Source: Eleusine coracana subsp. coracana
Lineage: Eukaryota > Streptophyta > Magnoliopsida > Poales > Poaceae
NCBI GenBank assembly: GCA_032690845.1
Contig: CM064434.1
Coordinates: 33,770,342 to 33,834,341 of the forward strand
Length of the DNA: 64,000 nucleotides
Direction: 5' to 3'
The position numbers and the translations under genes are program-made. Below are positions 48,363 to 61,914 of this stretch, piece by piece (the first letter of the stretch is position 1; each line of letters starts with the position of its first letter). Under the pieces are notes generated by a model. It had not been told where the DNA came from. It searched no databases and saw only the letters and a program-made list of their open reading frames with translations.

Positions 48363-51300
48363 TGGCTCCTTGCAACCCAAACCTAATGAAAGGTTTGCCT
48401 GAAAACACCTCGCCCCTGGCACATCAAGGGGGAGGGTGGCATTTTTTGAATAACTTTGCAAAAATTTCTAAGGGGCTCGTTGCTGCCCGAAACTAACGAA
48501 AGGTTTGCCTAAAATCTCCTCGCCCCTAGCACTATGAGGAGGAGGGTGGCATTTTACAAATAAACTTAGCAAAGATGCTAAGGGGCTCGTTGCAGCCTGA
48601 ACCTAATGAAGGGTTCGCCTAAAAACACCTCGTCCCTAGCACATCGAGGGGGAGGGTGGTGTTTTTCGAATAACATAGCAAAAATTGCTAAGGGGCTCGT
48701 TGCAGCCAAAACCTAACGAAAGGTTCGCCTAAAAACTCCTCGCCCCTAGCACTTTGAGGGGGAGGGTGGCATTTTACAAATAAACTTACCAAAAATTGCT
48801 AAGGGGCTTGTTGCAGCCCGAACCTAACGAAGGGTTCACCTAAAAACACCTCGGCCCTAGCACTTCGAGGGGGAGGGGCGTGTTTTTCAAATAACATAGC
48901 AAAAATTGCTAAGGGACTCATTGCAGCCCGAAACTAACGAAAGATTTGCCTAAAAACACCTCGGCCCTAGCACTTTGAGGGGGAGGGTTGCGTTTTACAA
49001 ATAAACTTACCAAAAATTGCTAAGGGGCTTGTTGCAGCCCGAACCTAACGAAGGGTTCACCTAAAAACACCTCGCCCCTAGCACTTTGAGGGGGAGGGTG
49101 GCGTTTTGCAAATAAACTTAGGCAAAATTGCTAACGGGCTCGTTGTAGCCTGAACCTAATGAAGGGTTCACCTAAAAACACCTAGCCCCTAGCACTTCGA
49201 GGGGGAGGGTTGCGTTTTTTGAATAACATAGCAAAAATTTCTAAGCGGCTCGTTGGAGCTGAACCTAACGAAGGGTTCGCCAAAAAACACCTCGCCCGTA
49301 GCACTTCGAGAGGGAGGGTGGCATTTTTTGAATAATTTAGCAAAAATTGCAACGGGGCTCAATGCTGCCTGAACCAAATGAAAGGTTCGCCTAAAAACAC
49401 CCCGCCCCTAGCACTTCGAGGGAGAGGGTGGCGTTTTTTGAATAACTTAGCAAAAATTGCTAAGGGGTTCGTTGCAGCCCGTACCTAAAGAAAGGTTCAC
49501 CTAAAAACTCCTCACCCCTAGCACTTTGAGGGAGAGGGTGGCATTTTAGAAATAAACTTAGCAAAAATTGCTAAGAGGCTCGTTGCAGCCCGAACCTAAC
49601 GAAGTGTTTGCCTAATAACACCTCGTCCCTAGCACCTCTAGTGGGAGGGTGGCATTTTGCAAATAAACTTAGCAAAAATTGCTAAGGGACTCATTGCAGC
49701 CTGAACCTAACAAAGGGTTCACCTAAAAACACCTCGGCCCTAGCACTTCGAGGGGGAGGGTCGTGTTTTTCAAATAACATAGCAAAAATTGCTAAGGGAC
49801 TCATTGCAGCCCGAAACTAACGAAAGGTTTGCCAAAAAACACCTCGCCCCTAGCACTTTGAGGGGGAGGGTGGCATTTTACAAATAACCTTAGCAAAAAT
49901 TGCTAACAGGCTCGTTGCAGCCCGAACCTAACGAAGGGTTCGCCTAAAAACACCTCGTCCCAAGCACTTCGAGGGGGAGGGTGGTGTTTTTCGAATAACA
50001 TAGCAAAAATTGCTAAGTGGCTCCTTGCAACCCAAACCTAATGAAAGGTTTGCCTGAAAACACCTCGCCCCTGGCACATCAAGGGGGAGGGTGGCATTTT
50101 TTGAATAACTTTGCAAAAATTTCTAAGGGGCTCGTTGCTGCCCGAAACTAACGAAAGGTTTGCCTAAAATCTCCTCGCCCCTAGCACTATGAGGAGGAGG
50201 GTGGCATTTTACAAATAAACTTAGCAAAGATGCTAAGGGGCTCGTTGCAGCCTGAACCTAATGAAGGGTTCGCCTAAAAACACCTCGTCCCTAGCACATC
50301 GAGGGGGAGGGTGGTGTTTTTCGAATAACATAGCAAAAATTGCTAAGGGGCTCGTTGCAACCAAAACCTAACGAAAGGTTCGCCTAAAAACTCCTCGCCC
50401 CTAGCACTTTGAGGGGGAGGGTGGCATTTTACAAATAAACTTACCAAAAATTGCTAAGGGGCTTGTTGCAGCCCGAACCTAACGAAGGGTTCACCTAAAA
50501 ACACCTCGGCCCTAGCACTTCGAGGGGGAGGGGCGTGTTTTTCAAATAACATAGCAAAAATTGCTAAGGGACTCATTGCAGCCCGAAACTAACGAAAGAT
50601 TTGCCTAAAAACACCTCGGCCCTAGCACTTTGAGGGGGAGGGTTGCGTTTTACAAATAAACTTACCAAAAATTGCTAAGGGGCTTGTTGCAGCCCGAACC
50701 TAACGAAGGGTTCACCTAAAAACACCTCGCCCCTAGCACTTTGAGGGGGAGGGTGGCGTTTTGCAAATAAACTTAGGCAAAATTGCTAACGGGCTCGTTG
50801 TAGCCTGAACCTAATGAAGGGTTCACCTAAAAACACCTCGCCCCTAGCACTTCGAGGGCGAGGGTTGCGTTTTTTGAATAACATAGCAAAAATTTCTAAG
50901 TGGCTCGTTGGAGCTGAACCTAACGAAGGGTTCGCCTAAAAACACCTCGCCCGTAGCACTTCGAGAGGGAGGGTGGCATTTTTTGAATAATTTAGCAAAA
51001 ATTGCAACGGGGCTCAATGCTGCCTGAACCAAATGAAAGGTTCGCCTAAAAACACCCCGCCCCTAGCACTTCGAGGGAGAGGGTGGCGTTTTTTGAATAA
51101 CTTAGCAAAAATTGCTAAGGGGTTCGTTGCAGCCCGTACCTAAAGAAAGGTTCACCTAAAAACTCCTCACCCCTAGCACTTTGAGGGAGAGGGTGGCATT
51201 TTAGAAATAAACTTAGCAAAAATTGCTAAGAGGCTCGTTGCAGCCCGAACCTAACGAAGTGTTTGCCTAAAAACACCTCGTCCCTAGCACCTCTAGTGGG

Positions 51301-52400
51301 AGGGTGGCATTTTGCAAATAAACTTAGCAAAAATTGCTAAGGGACTCGTTGCAGCCTGAACCTAACAAAGGGTTCACCTAAAAACACCTCGGTCCTAGCA
51401 CTTCGAGGGGGAGGGTCGTGTTTTTCAAATAACATAGCAAAAATTGCTAAGGGACTCATTGCAGCCCGAAACTAACGAAAGGTTTGCCTAAAAACACCTC
51501 GCCCCTAGCACTTTGAGGGGGAGGGTGGCATTTTACAAATAACCTTAGCAAAAATTGCTAACAGGCTCGTTGCAGCCCGAACCTAACGAAGGGTTCGCCT
51601 AAAAACACCTCGTCCCAAGCACTTCGAGGGGGAGGGTGGTGTTTTTCGAATAACATAGCAAAAATTGCTAAGTGGCTCCTTGCAACCCAAACCTAATAAA
51701 AGGTTTGCCTAAAAACACCTCGCCCCTAGCACATCAAGGGGGAGGGTGGCATTTTTTGAATAACTTTGCAAAAATTGCTAAGGGTCTCGTTGCAGCCCGA
51801 AACTAACGAAAGGATTGCCTAAAATCTCCTCGCCCCTAGCACTATGAGGAGGAGGGTGGCATTTTACAAATAAACTTAGCAAAGATGCTAAGGGACTCGT
51901 TGCAGCCTGAACCTAATAAAGGGTTCGCCTAAAAACACCTCGTCCCTAGCACATCGAGGGGGAGGGTGGTGTTTTTCGAATAACATAGCAAAAATTGCTA
52001 AGGGGCTCGTTGCAGCCAAAACCTAACGAAAGGTTCGCCTAAAAACTCCTCGCCCCTAGCACTTTGAGGGGGAGGGACTCCTCGCCCCTAGCACTTTGAG
52101 GGGGAGGGTGGCATTTTACAAATAAACTTACCAAAAATTGCTAAGGGGCTTGTTGCAGCCCGAACCTAACGAAGGGTTCACCTAAAAACACCTCGGCCCT
52201 AGCACTTCGAGGGGGAGGGTCGTGTTTTTCAAATAACATAGCAAAAATTGCTAAGGGACTCATTGCAGCCCGAAACTAACGAAAGATTTGCCTAAAAACA
52301 CCTCGCCCCTAGCACTTTGAGGGGGAGGGTGGCATTTTACAAATAACCTTAGCAAAAATTGCTAACAGGCTTGTTGCAGCCCGAACCTAACGAAGGGTTC
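48363..52400. repeat. Tandem block, period 1655 bp (15 monomers)
   Basis: The variant GTGGCTCCTTGCAACCC lies at 48363, 50017 and 51672, intervals 1654-1655 bp. Companion markers are CACTATGAGGAGGAGGG, GCAAAGATGCTAAGG and GGGGCGTGTTTTTC at matching offsets. The third copy is partial and is lost after a unique 32 bp internal duplication at 52045-52108. Confidence 0.82.
52045..52108. repeat. 32 bp tandem duplication within a monomer
   Basis: A 32 bp stretch beginning ACTCCTCGCCCC and ending in the G-rich core is present twice in direct succession (52045 and 52077). I see this event only once in the window, unlike the 40 bp event near 909, so it is probably young. Confidence 0.85.
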
Positions 52401-54339
52401 GCCTAAAAACACCTCGTCCCAAGCACTTCGAGGGGGAGGGTGGTGTTTTTTAAATAACATAGCAAAACTTGCTAAGGGGCTCGTTGCAGCCCAAACCTAA
52501 CAAAAGGTTCGCCTAAAAACACCTCGCCCCTAGCACTTCGAGGGGGAGGGTGGCATTTTTTGAATAACATAGCCAAAATTTCTATGGGGCTTGTTGCAGC
52601 CCGAACCTAATGAAAGGTTCATCTAAAAACACCTCCCCCTAGCACTTCGAGAGGGAGGGTGGCGTTTTTCAAATAACTTAACAAAAATTGCTAAGGGGCT
52701 CATTGCAGCCCGAACCAAACAAAAGGTTCGCCTAAAAACACCTCGCCCCTAGCACTTTGAGGGGGAGGGAGGCGTTTTGCAAATAAACTTAGCCAAAATT
52801 GCTAAGGGGCTTGTTGCAGCCTGAACCTAATGAAGGGTTCGCCTAAAAGCACCTCGCCCCTAGCACTTCAAGGGGGAGGGTTGCGTTTTTTGAATAACAT
52901 AGCAAAAATTTCTAAGCGATTCGTTGGAGCTGAACCTAATGAAGGGTTCGCCTAAAAACACCTCGCCCATAGCACTTCGAGGGGGAGAGTAGCAGTTTTT
53001 GAATAATTTAGCAAAAATTGCAAAGGGGCACAATGCAGCCCGAACCTAACGAAGGGTTCACCTAAAAACACCTCGGCCCTAGCACTTCGAGGGGGAGGGT
53101 CGTGTTTTTCAAATAACATAGCAAAAATTGCTAAGGGACTCATTGCAGCCCGAAACTAACGAAAGATTTGCCTAAAAACACCTCGCCCCTAGCACTTTGA
53201 GGGGGAGGGTTGCGTTTTACAAATAAACTTACCAAAAATTGCTAAGGGGCTTGTTGCAGCCCGAACCTAATGAAGGGTTCACCTAAAAACACCTCGGCCC
53301 TAGCACTTTGAGGGGGAGGGTGGCATTTTACAAATAACCTTAGCAAAAATTGCTAACAGGCTCGTTGCAGCCCGAACCTAACGAAGGGTTCGCCTAAAAA
53401 CACCCCGCCCCTAGCACTTCGAGGGGGAGGGTGGCGTTTTTTGAATAACTTAGCAAAAATTACTAAGGGGCTCGTTGCAGACCGAACTTAACGAAAGGTT
53501 CGCCTAAAAACTCCTCACCCCTAGCACTTTCAGGGGGATGGTGGCATTTTACAAATAAACATAGCAAAAATTGCTAAGGGGCTCGTTGCAGCACGAAACT
53601 AACGAAAGGTTTGCCTAAAATCTCCTCGCCCCTAGGACTTTGAGGAGGAGGGTGGCATTCTACAAATAAACTTAGCAAAGATGCTAAGGGGATCGTTGCA
53701 GCCTGAACTTAACGAAGGGTTCGCCTAAAAACACCTCGTCCCTAGCACATCGTGTGGGAGGGTGGTGTTTTTCGAGTAACATAGCAAAAATTGCTAAGGG
53801 GCTCGTTGCAGCCCAAACCTAACGAAGGGTTCACCTAAAAACTCCTCGCCCCTAGCACTTCGAGGGGGAGGGTCGTGTTTTTCTCAAATAACATAGAGAA
53901 AATTGCTAAGGGACTCATTGCAGCCCGAAACTAACGAAAGGTTTGTCTAAAAACTCCTCGCCCCTAGCACTTTGAGGGGGAGGGTGGCATTTTACAAATA
54001 ACCTTAGCAAAAATTGCTAACAGGATCATTGCAGCCTGAACCTAACGAAGGGTTCGCCTAAAAACACCTCGCCCATAGCACTTCGAGGGGGAGGGTGGCA
54101 TTTTTTGAATAATTTAGCAAAAATTGCAAAGGGGCTCGTTGCAGCCCAAACCTAACGAAAGGTTCGCCTAAAAACTCCTCGCCCCTAGCACTTTGAGGAG
54201 GAGGGTGGCATTTTAGAAATAAACTTACCAAAAATTGCTAAGGGGCTTGTTGCAGCCCGAACCTAATGAAGGGTTCACCTAAAAACACCTCGGCCCTAGC
54301 ACTTTGAGGGGGAGGGTGGCATTTTACAAATAACCTTAG

Positions 54340-57300
54340 CAAAAATTGCTAACAGGCTCGTTGCAGCCCGAACCTAACGAAGGGTTCGCCTAAAAACACC
54401 TCGCCCATAGCACTTCGAGGGGGAGGGTGGCATTTTTTGAATAATTTAGAAAAAATTGCAAAGGGGCTCAATGCATCCCGAACCAAATGAAAGGTTCGCC
54501 TAAAAACACCCCGCCCCTAGCACTTCAAGGGGGAGGGTGGCGTTTCTCGAATAACTTAGCAAAAATTACTAAGGGGCTCGTTGCAGCCCAAACCTAATAA
54601 AAGGTTCGCCTAAAAATACCTCGCCCCTAGCACTTCAAGGGGGAGGGTGGCATTTTCGAATAACATAGCAAAAATTTCTATGGTGCTTGTTGCAGCCCGA
54701 ACCTAATGGAAGGTTCATCTAAAAACACCTCCCCCTAGCACTTCGAGAGGGAGGGTGGTGTTTTTCAAATAACTTAGCAAAAATTGCTAAGGGGCTCGTT
54801 GCAGCCTGAACCTAACAAAGGGTTCGCCTGAAAACACCTCGCTCCTAGCACTTCGAGGAGGATGGTGGCGTTTTTCGAATAACTTAACAAAAATTGCTAA
54901 GGGGCTCATTGCAGCCTGAACCAAACAAAAGGTTTGCCTAAAAACACCTCGCCCCTAGCACTTTGAGGAGGAGGGTGGCGTTTTGCAAATAACCTTAGCC
55001 AAAATTGCTAAGGGGCTCGTTGCAGCCTGAACCTAATGAAGGGTTCGCCTAAAAGCACCTCGCCCCTAGCACTTCAAGGGGGAGGGTTGTGTTTTTTGAA
55101 TAACATAGCAAAAATTTCTAAGCGGCTCGTTGGAGCTGAACCTAACGAAGGGTTCGCCTAAAAACACCTTGCCCGTAGCACTTCGAGGGGGAGGGTGGCA
55201 GTTTTTGATTAATTAAGCAAAAATTGCAAAGGGGCTCAATGCAGCCCAAACCAAATGAAAGGTTCGCCTAAAAACACCCCGCCCGTAGCACTTCGAGGGG
55301 GAGGGTGGCATATTTTGAATAACATAGCAAAAATTGCTAACGGGCTCGTTGCAGCCCAAACCTAACGAAAGGTTCGCCTAAAAACTCCTCGCCCCTAGCA
55401 CTTTGAGGAGGAGGGTGGCATTTTACAAATAAACTTACCAAAAATTGCTAAGGGGCTTGTTGCAGCCCAAACCTAATGAAGGGTTCACCTAAAAACACCT
55501 CGGCCCTAGCACTTTAAGGGGGAGGGTGGCATTTTACAAATAACCTTAGCAAAAATTGCTAACAGGATCGTTGCAGCCTGAACCTAACGAAGGGTTCGCC
55601 TAAAAACACCTCGCCCATAGCACTTCGAGGGGGAGGGTGGCATTTTTTGAATAATTTAGCAAAAATTGCAAAGGGGCTCGTTGCAGCCCAAACCTAACGA
55701 AAGGTTCGCCTAAAAACTCCTCGCCCCTAGCACTTTGAGGAGGAGGGTGGCATTTTAGAAATAAACTTACCAAAAATTGCTAAGGGGCTTGTTGCAGCCC
55801 GAACCTAATGAAGGGTTCACCTAAAAACACCTCGGCCCTAGCACTTTGAGGGGGAGGGTGGCATTTTACAAATAACCTTAGCAAAAATTGCTAACAGGCT
55901 CGTTGCAGCCCGAACCTAACGAAGGGTTCGCCTAAAAACACCTCGCCCATAGCACTTCGAGGGGGAGGGTGGCATTTTTTGAATAATTTAGAAAAAATTG
56001 CAAAGGGGCTCGTTGCAGCCCAAACCTAATAAAAGGTTCGCCTAAAAACACCTCCCCCCTAGCACTTTGAGGGATAGGGTGGCGTTTTGCAAATAAACTT
56101 AGCCAAAATTGCTAAGGGGCTCGTTGCAGCCTGAACCTAATGAAGGGTTCACCTAAAAGCACCTCGCCCCTAGCACTTCAAGGGGGAGGGTTGTGTTTTT
56201 TGAATAACATAGCAAAAATTTCTAAGCGGCTCGTTGGAGCTGAACCTAACGAAGGGTTCGCCTAAAAACACCTCGCCCGTAGCACTTCGAGGGGGAGGGT
56301 GGCAGTTTTTGAATAATTTAGCAAAAATTGCAAAGGGGCTCAATGCAGCCCGAACCAAATGAAAGGTTCGCCTAAAAACACCCCGCCCCTAGCACTTCGA
56401 GGGGGAGGGTGGCGTTTTTTGAATAACTTAGCAAAAATTGCTAAGGGGCTCGTTGCAGCCCGAACCTAACGAAAGGTTCGCCTAAAAACACCTCGCCCCT
56501 AGCACTTTGAGGGGGATGGTGGCATTTTACAAATAAACTTACCAAAAATTGCTAAGGGGCTTGTTACAGCCCGGACCAAATGAAAGGTTCTCCTAAAAAC
56601 ACCCCGCCCCTAGCACTTCGAGGGGGAGGGTGGCGTTTTTTTAATAACTTAGCAAAAATTGCTAAGGGGCTCGTTACAGCCTGAACCTAACGAAAGGTTC
56701 GCCTAAAAACTCCTCACCCCTAGCACTTTGAGGGGGAGTGTGGCATTTTACAAATAAATATAGCAAAAATTGCTAAGGGGCTCGTTGCAGCCAAAAACTA
56801 ACGAAAGGTTTGCCTAAAATCTCCTCGCCCCGAGGACTTTGAGGAGGAGGGTGGCATTTTACAAATAAACTTAGCAAAGATGCTAAGGGGATCGCTGCAG
56901 CCTGAACCTAACGAAGGGTTCGCCTAAAAACACCTCGTCCCTAGCACATCTTGGGGGAGGGTGGTGTTTTTCGAGTAACATAGCAAAAATTTCTATGGGG
57001 CTCGTTGCAGCCCAAACCTAACGAAAGGCTCGCCTAAAAACTCCTCGCCCCTAGCACTTTGAGGAGGAGGGTGGCATTTTACAAATAAACTTACCAAAAA
57101 TTGCTAAGGGGCTTGTTGCAGCCCGAACCTAATGAAGGGTTCACCTAAAAACACCTCGGCCCTAGCACTTCGAGGGGGAGGGTCGTGTTTTTCAACTAAC
57201 ATAGCATAAATTATTAAGGGACTTATTGCAGCCTGAAACTAACGAAGGGTTTGCCTAAAAACTCCTCGCCCCTAGCACTTTGAGGGGGAGGGTGGCATTT

Positions 57301-60300
57301 TATAAATAACCTTAGCAAAAATTGCTAACAGGCTCGTTGCAGCCCGAACCTAACGAAGGGTTCGCCTAAAAACACCTCGCCCATAGCACTTCGAGGGGGA
57401 GGGTGGCATTTTTTGAATAATTTAGAAAAAATTGCAAAGGGGCTCAATGCATCCCGAACCAAATGAAAGGTTCGCCTAAAAACACCCCGCCCCTAGCACT
57501 TCAAGGGGGAGGGTGGCGTTTCTCGAATAACTTAGCAAAAATTACTAAGGGGCTCGTTGCAGCCCAAACCTAATAAAAGGTTCGCCTAAAAATACCTCGC
57601 CCCTAGCACTTCAAGGGGGAGGGTGGCATTTTCGAATAACATAGCAAAAATTTCTATGGTGCTTGTTGCAGCCCGAACCTAATGGAAGGTTCATCTAAAA
57701 ACACCTCCCCCTAGCACTTCGAGAGGGAGGGTGGTGTTTTTCAAATAACTTAGCAAAAATTGCTAAGGGGCTCGTTGCAGCCTGAACCTAACAAAGGGTT
57801 CGCCTGAAAACACCTCGCTCCTAGCACTTCGAGGAGGATGGTGGCGTTTTTCGAATAACTTAACAAAAATTGCTAAGGGGCTCATTGCAGCCTGAACCAA
57901 ACAAAAGGTTTGCCTAAAAACACCTCGCCCCTAGCACTTTGAGGAGGAGGGTGGCGTTTTGCAAATAACCTTAGCCAAAATTGCTAAGGGGCTCGTTGCA
58001 GCCTGAACCTAATGAAGGGTTCGCCTAAAAGCACCTCGCCCCTAGCACTTCAAGGGGGAGGGTTGTGTTTTTTGAATAACATAGCAAAAATTTCTAAGCG
58101 GCTCGTTGGAGCTGAACCTAACGAAGGGTTCGCCTAAAAACACCTTGCCCGTAGCACTTCGAGGGGGAGGGTGGCAGTTTTTGATTAATTAAGCAAAAAT
58201 TGCAAAGGGGCTCAATGCAGCCCAAACCAAATGAAAGGTTCGCCTAAAAACACCCCGCCCGTAGCACTTCGAGGGGGAGGGTGGCATATTTTGAATAACA
58301 TAGCAAAAATTGCTAACGGGCTCGTTGCAGCCCAAACCTAACGAAAGGTTCGCCTAAAAACTCCTCGCCCCTAGCACTTTGAGGAGGAGGGTGGCATTTT
58401 ACAAATAAACTTACCAAAAATTGCTAAGGGGCTTGTTGCAGCCCAAACCTAATGAAGGGTTCACCTAAAAACACCTCGGCCCTAGCACTTTAAGGGGGAG
58501 GGTGGCATTTTACAAATAACCTTAGCAAAAATTGCTAACAGGATCGTTGCAGCCTGAACCTAACGAAGGGTTCGCCTAAAAACACCTCGCCCATAGCACT
58601 TCGAGGGGGAGGGTGGCATTTTTTGAATAATTTAGCAAAAATTGCAAAGGGGCTCGTTGCAGCCCAAACCTAACGAAAGGTTCGCCTAAAAACTCCTCGC
58701 CCCTAGCACTTTGAGGAGGAGGGTGGCATTTTAGAAATAAACTTACCAAAAATTGCTAAGGGGCTTGTTGCAGCCCGAACCTAATGAAGGGTTCACCTAA
58801 AAACACCTCGGCCCTAGCACTTTGAGGGGGAGGGTGGCATTTTACAAATAACCTTAGCAAAAATTGCTAACAGGCTCGTTGCAGCCCGAACCTAACGAAG
58901 GGTTCGCCTAAAAACACCTCGCCCATAGCACTTCGAGGGGGAGGGTGGCATTTTTTGAATAATTTAGAAAAAATTGCAAAGGGGCTCGTTGCAGCCCAAA
59001 CCTAATAAAAGGTTCGCCTAAAAACACCTCCCCCCTAGCACTTTGAGGGATAGGGTGGCGTTTTGCAAATAAACTTAGCCAAAATTGCTAAGGGGCTCGT
59101 TGCAGCCTGAACCTAATGAAGGGTTCACCTAAAAGCACCTCGCCCCTAGCACTTCAAGGGGGAGGGTTGTGTTTTTTGAATAACATAGCAAAAATTTCTA
59201 AGCGGCTCGTTGGAGCTGAACCTAACGAAGGGTTCGCCTAAAAACACCTCGCCCGTAGCACTTCGAGGGGGAGGGTGGCAGTTTTTGAATAATTTAGCAA
59301 AAATTGCAAAGGGGCTCAATGCAGCCCGAACCAAATGAAAGGTTCGCCTAAAAACACCCCGCCCCTAGCACTTCGAGGGGGAGGGTGGCGTTTTTTGAAT
59401 AACTTAGCAAAAATTGCTAAGGGGCTCGTTGCAGCCCGAACCTAACGAAAGGTTCGCCTAAAAACACCTCGCCCCTAGCACTTTGAGGGGGATGGTGGCA
59501 TTTTACAAATAAACTTACCAAAAATTGCTAAGGGGCTTGTTACAGCCCGGACCAAATGAAAGGTTCTCCTAAAAACACCCCGCCCCTAGCACTTCGAGGG
59601 GGAGGGTGGCGTTTTTTTAATAACTTAGCAAAAATTGCTAAGGGGCTCGTTACAGCCTGAACCTAACGAAAGGTTCGCCTAAAAACTCCTCACCCCTAGC
59701 ACTTTGAGGGGGAGTGTGGCATTTTACAAATAAATATAGCAAAAATTGCTAAGGGGCTCGTTGCAGCCAAAAACTAACGAAAGGTTTGCCTAAAATCTCC
59801 TCGCCCCGAGGACTTTGAGGAGGAGGGTGGCATTTTACAAATAAACTTAGCAAAGATGCTAAGGGGATCGCTGCAGCCTGAACCTAACGAAGGGTTCGCC
59901 TAAAAACACCTCGTCCCTAGCACATCTTGGGGGAGGGTGGTGTTTTTCGAGTAACATAGCAAAAATTTCTATGGGGCTCGTTGCAGCCCAAACCTAACGA
60001 AAGGCTCGCCTAAAAACTCCTCGCCCCTAGCACTTTGAGGAGGAGGGTGGCATTTTACAAATAAACTTACCAAAAATTGCTAAGGGGCTTGTTGCAGCCC
60101 GAACCTAATGAAGGGTTCACCTAAAAACACCTCGGCCCTAGCACTTCGAGGGGGAGGGTCGTGTTTTTCAACTAACATAGCATAAATTATTAAGGGACTT
60201 ATTGCAGCCTGAAACTAACGAAGGGTTTGCCTAAAAACTCCTCGCCCCTAGCACTTTGAGGGGGAGGGTGGCATTTTATAAATAACCTTAGCAAAAATTG

Positions 60301-60318
60301 CTAACAGGCTCGTTGCAG
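54340..60318. repeat. Near-identical tandem duplication, period 2976 bp (27 monomers)
   Basis: Copy 1 at about 54340-57315 and copy 2 at about 57316-60318. Unusual variants are repeated exactly at offset 2976: CTCAATGCATCCCGAACC (54467/57443), TTTTTGATTAATTAAGC, CCCGGACCAAATGAAAGG, CCCCGAGGACTTTGAGG and CACATCTTGGGGGAGG. I found no clear mismatch in the stretches compared. This is the most recent-looking duplication in the window, or else an assembly duplication. Confidence 0.88.
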
Positions 60319-61914
60319 CCTGAACCTAACGAAGGGTTCGCCTAAAAACACCTCGCTCGTAGCACTTCGAGGGGGAGGGTGGCATTTTTTGAATAATTTA
60401 GCAAAAAATGCAAAGGAGCTCAATGCAGCCCGAACCAAATGAAAGGTTCGCCTAAAAACACCCCGCCCCTAGCACTTCGAGGGGGAGGGTGGCGTTTCAC
60501 GAATAACTTAGCAAAAATTACTAAGGGGCTCGTTGCAGCCCAAACCTAACAAAAGGTTCGCCTAAAAACACCTCGCCCCTAGCACTTCAAGGGGGAGGGT
60601 GGCGTTTTTCGAATAACATAGCAAAATTTCTATGGGGCTTGTTGCAGCCCGAACCTAATGAAAGGTTCATCCAAAAACACGTCCCCCTAGCACTTCGAGA
60701 GGGACGGTGGCGTTTTTCAAATAACTTAGAAAAAATTGCTAAGTGGCTCGTTGCAGCCTGAACCTAACAAAGGGTTCGCCTGAAAACACCTCGCCCCTAC
60801 CACTTCGAGGAGGATGGTGGCGTTTTTCGAATAACTTAACAAAAATTGCTAAGGGGCTCATTGCAGCCCGAACCAAACAAAAGGTTTGCCTAAAAACACC
60901 TCGCCCCTAGCACTTTGAGGGGAAGGGTGGCGTTTTGCAAATAAACTTAGCCAAAATTGCTAAGGGGCTCGTTGCAGCCTGAACCTAATGAAGGGTTCGC
61001 CTAAAAGCACCTCGCCCCTAGCACTTCAAGGGGGAGGGTTGTGTTTTTTTAAATAACATAGCCAAAATTTCTAAGCGGCTCGTTGAAGCTGAACCTAACG
61101 AAGGGTTCGCCTAAAAACACCTCGCCCGTAGCACTTCGAGGGGGAGGGTGGCAGTTTTTGAATAATTTAGCAAAAATTGCAAAGGGGCTCAATGCAGCCC
61201 GAACCAAATGAAAGGTTCGCCTAAAAACACCCCGCCCCTAGCACTTCGAGGGGGAGGGTGGCGTTTTTTGAATAACTTAGCAAAAATTGCTAAGGGGCTC
61301 GTTGCAGCCCGAACCTAACGAAAGGTTCGCCTAAAAACACCTCGCCCCTAGCACTTTGAGGGGGATGGTGGCATTTTACAAATAAACTTACCAAAAATTG
61401 CTAAGGGGCTTGTTACAGCCCAGACCAAATGAAAGGTTCGCCTAAAAACACCCCGCCCCTAGCACTTCGAGGGGGAGGGTGGCGTTTTTTTAATAACTTA
61501 GCAAAAATTGCTAAGGGGCTCAATGCAGCCCGAACCAAATGAAAGGTTCGCCTAAAAACACCCCGCCCCTAGCACTTCGAGGGGGAGGGTGACGTTTTTT
61601 GAATAACTTAGAAAAAATAGCTAAGGGGCTCGTTGCAGCCCGAACCTAACGAAAGGTTCGCCTAAAAACTCCTCACCCCTAGCACTTTGAGGGGGAGGGT
61701 GGCATTTTACAAATAAACTTAGCAAAAATTGCTAAGGGGCTCGTTGCAGCCCGAAACTAATGAAAGGTTTCCCTAAAATCTCCTCCCCCCTAGCACTTTG
61801 AGGAGGAGGGTGGCATTTTACAAATAAACTTAGCAAAGATCCTAAGGGGCTCGTTGCAGCCTGAACCTAACGAAGGGTTCGCCTAAAAACACCTCGTCCC
61901 TAGCACATCGAGGG

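Noticed and set aside
36075..59334. Repeated 62-81 codon minus-strand frames in the right arm with a HPPSRSATGEVFLGEPF-like phrase
   Set aside because: The same satellite read in one frame; a one-base change removes the frame in equivalent copies, for example near 40730, with no sign of constraint.
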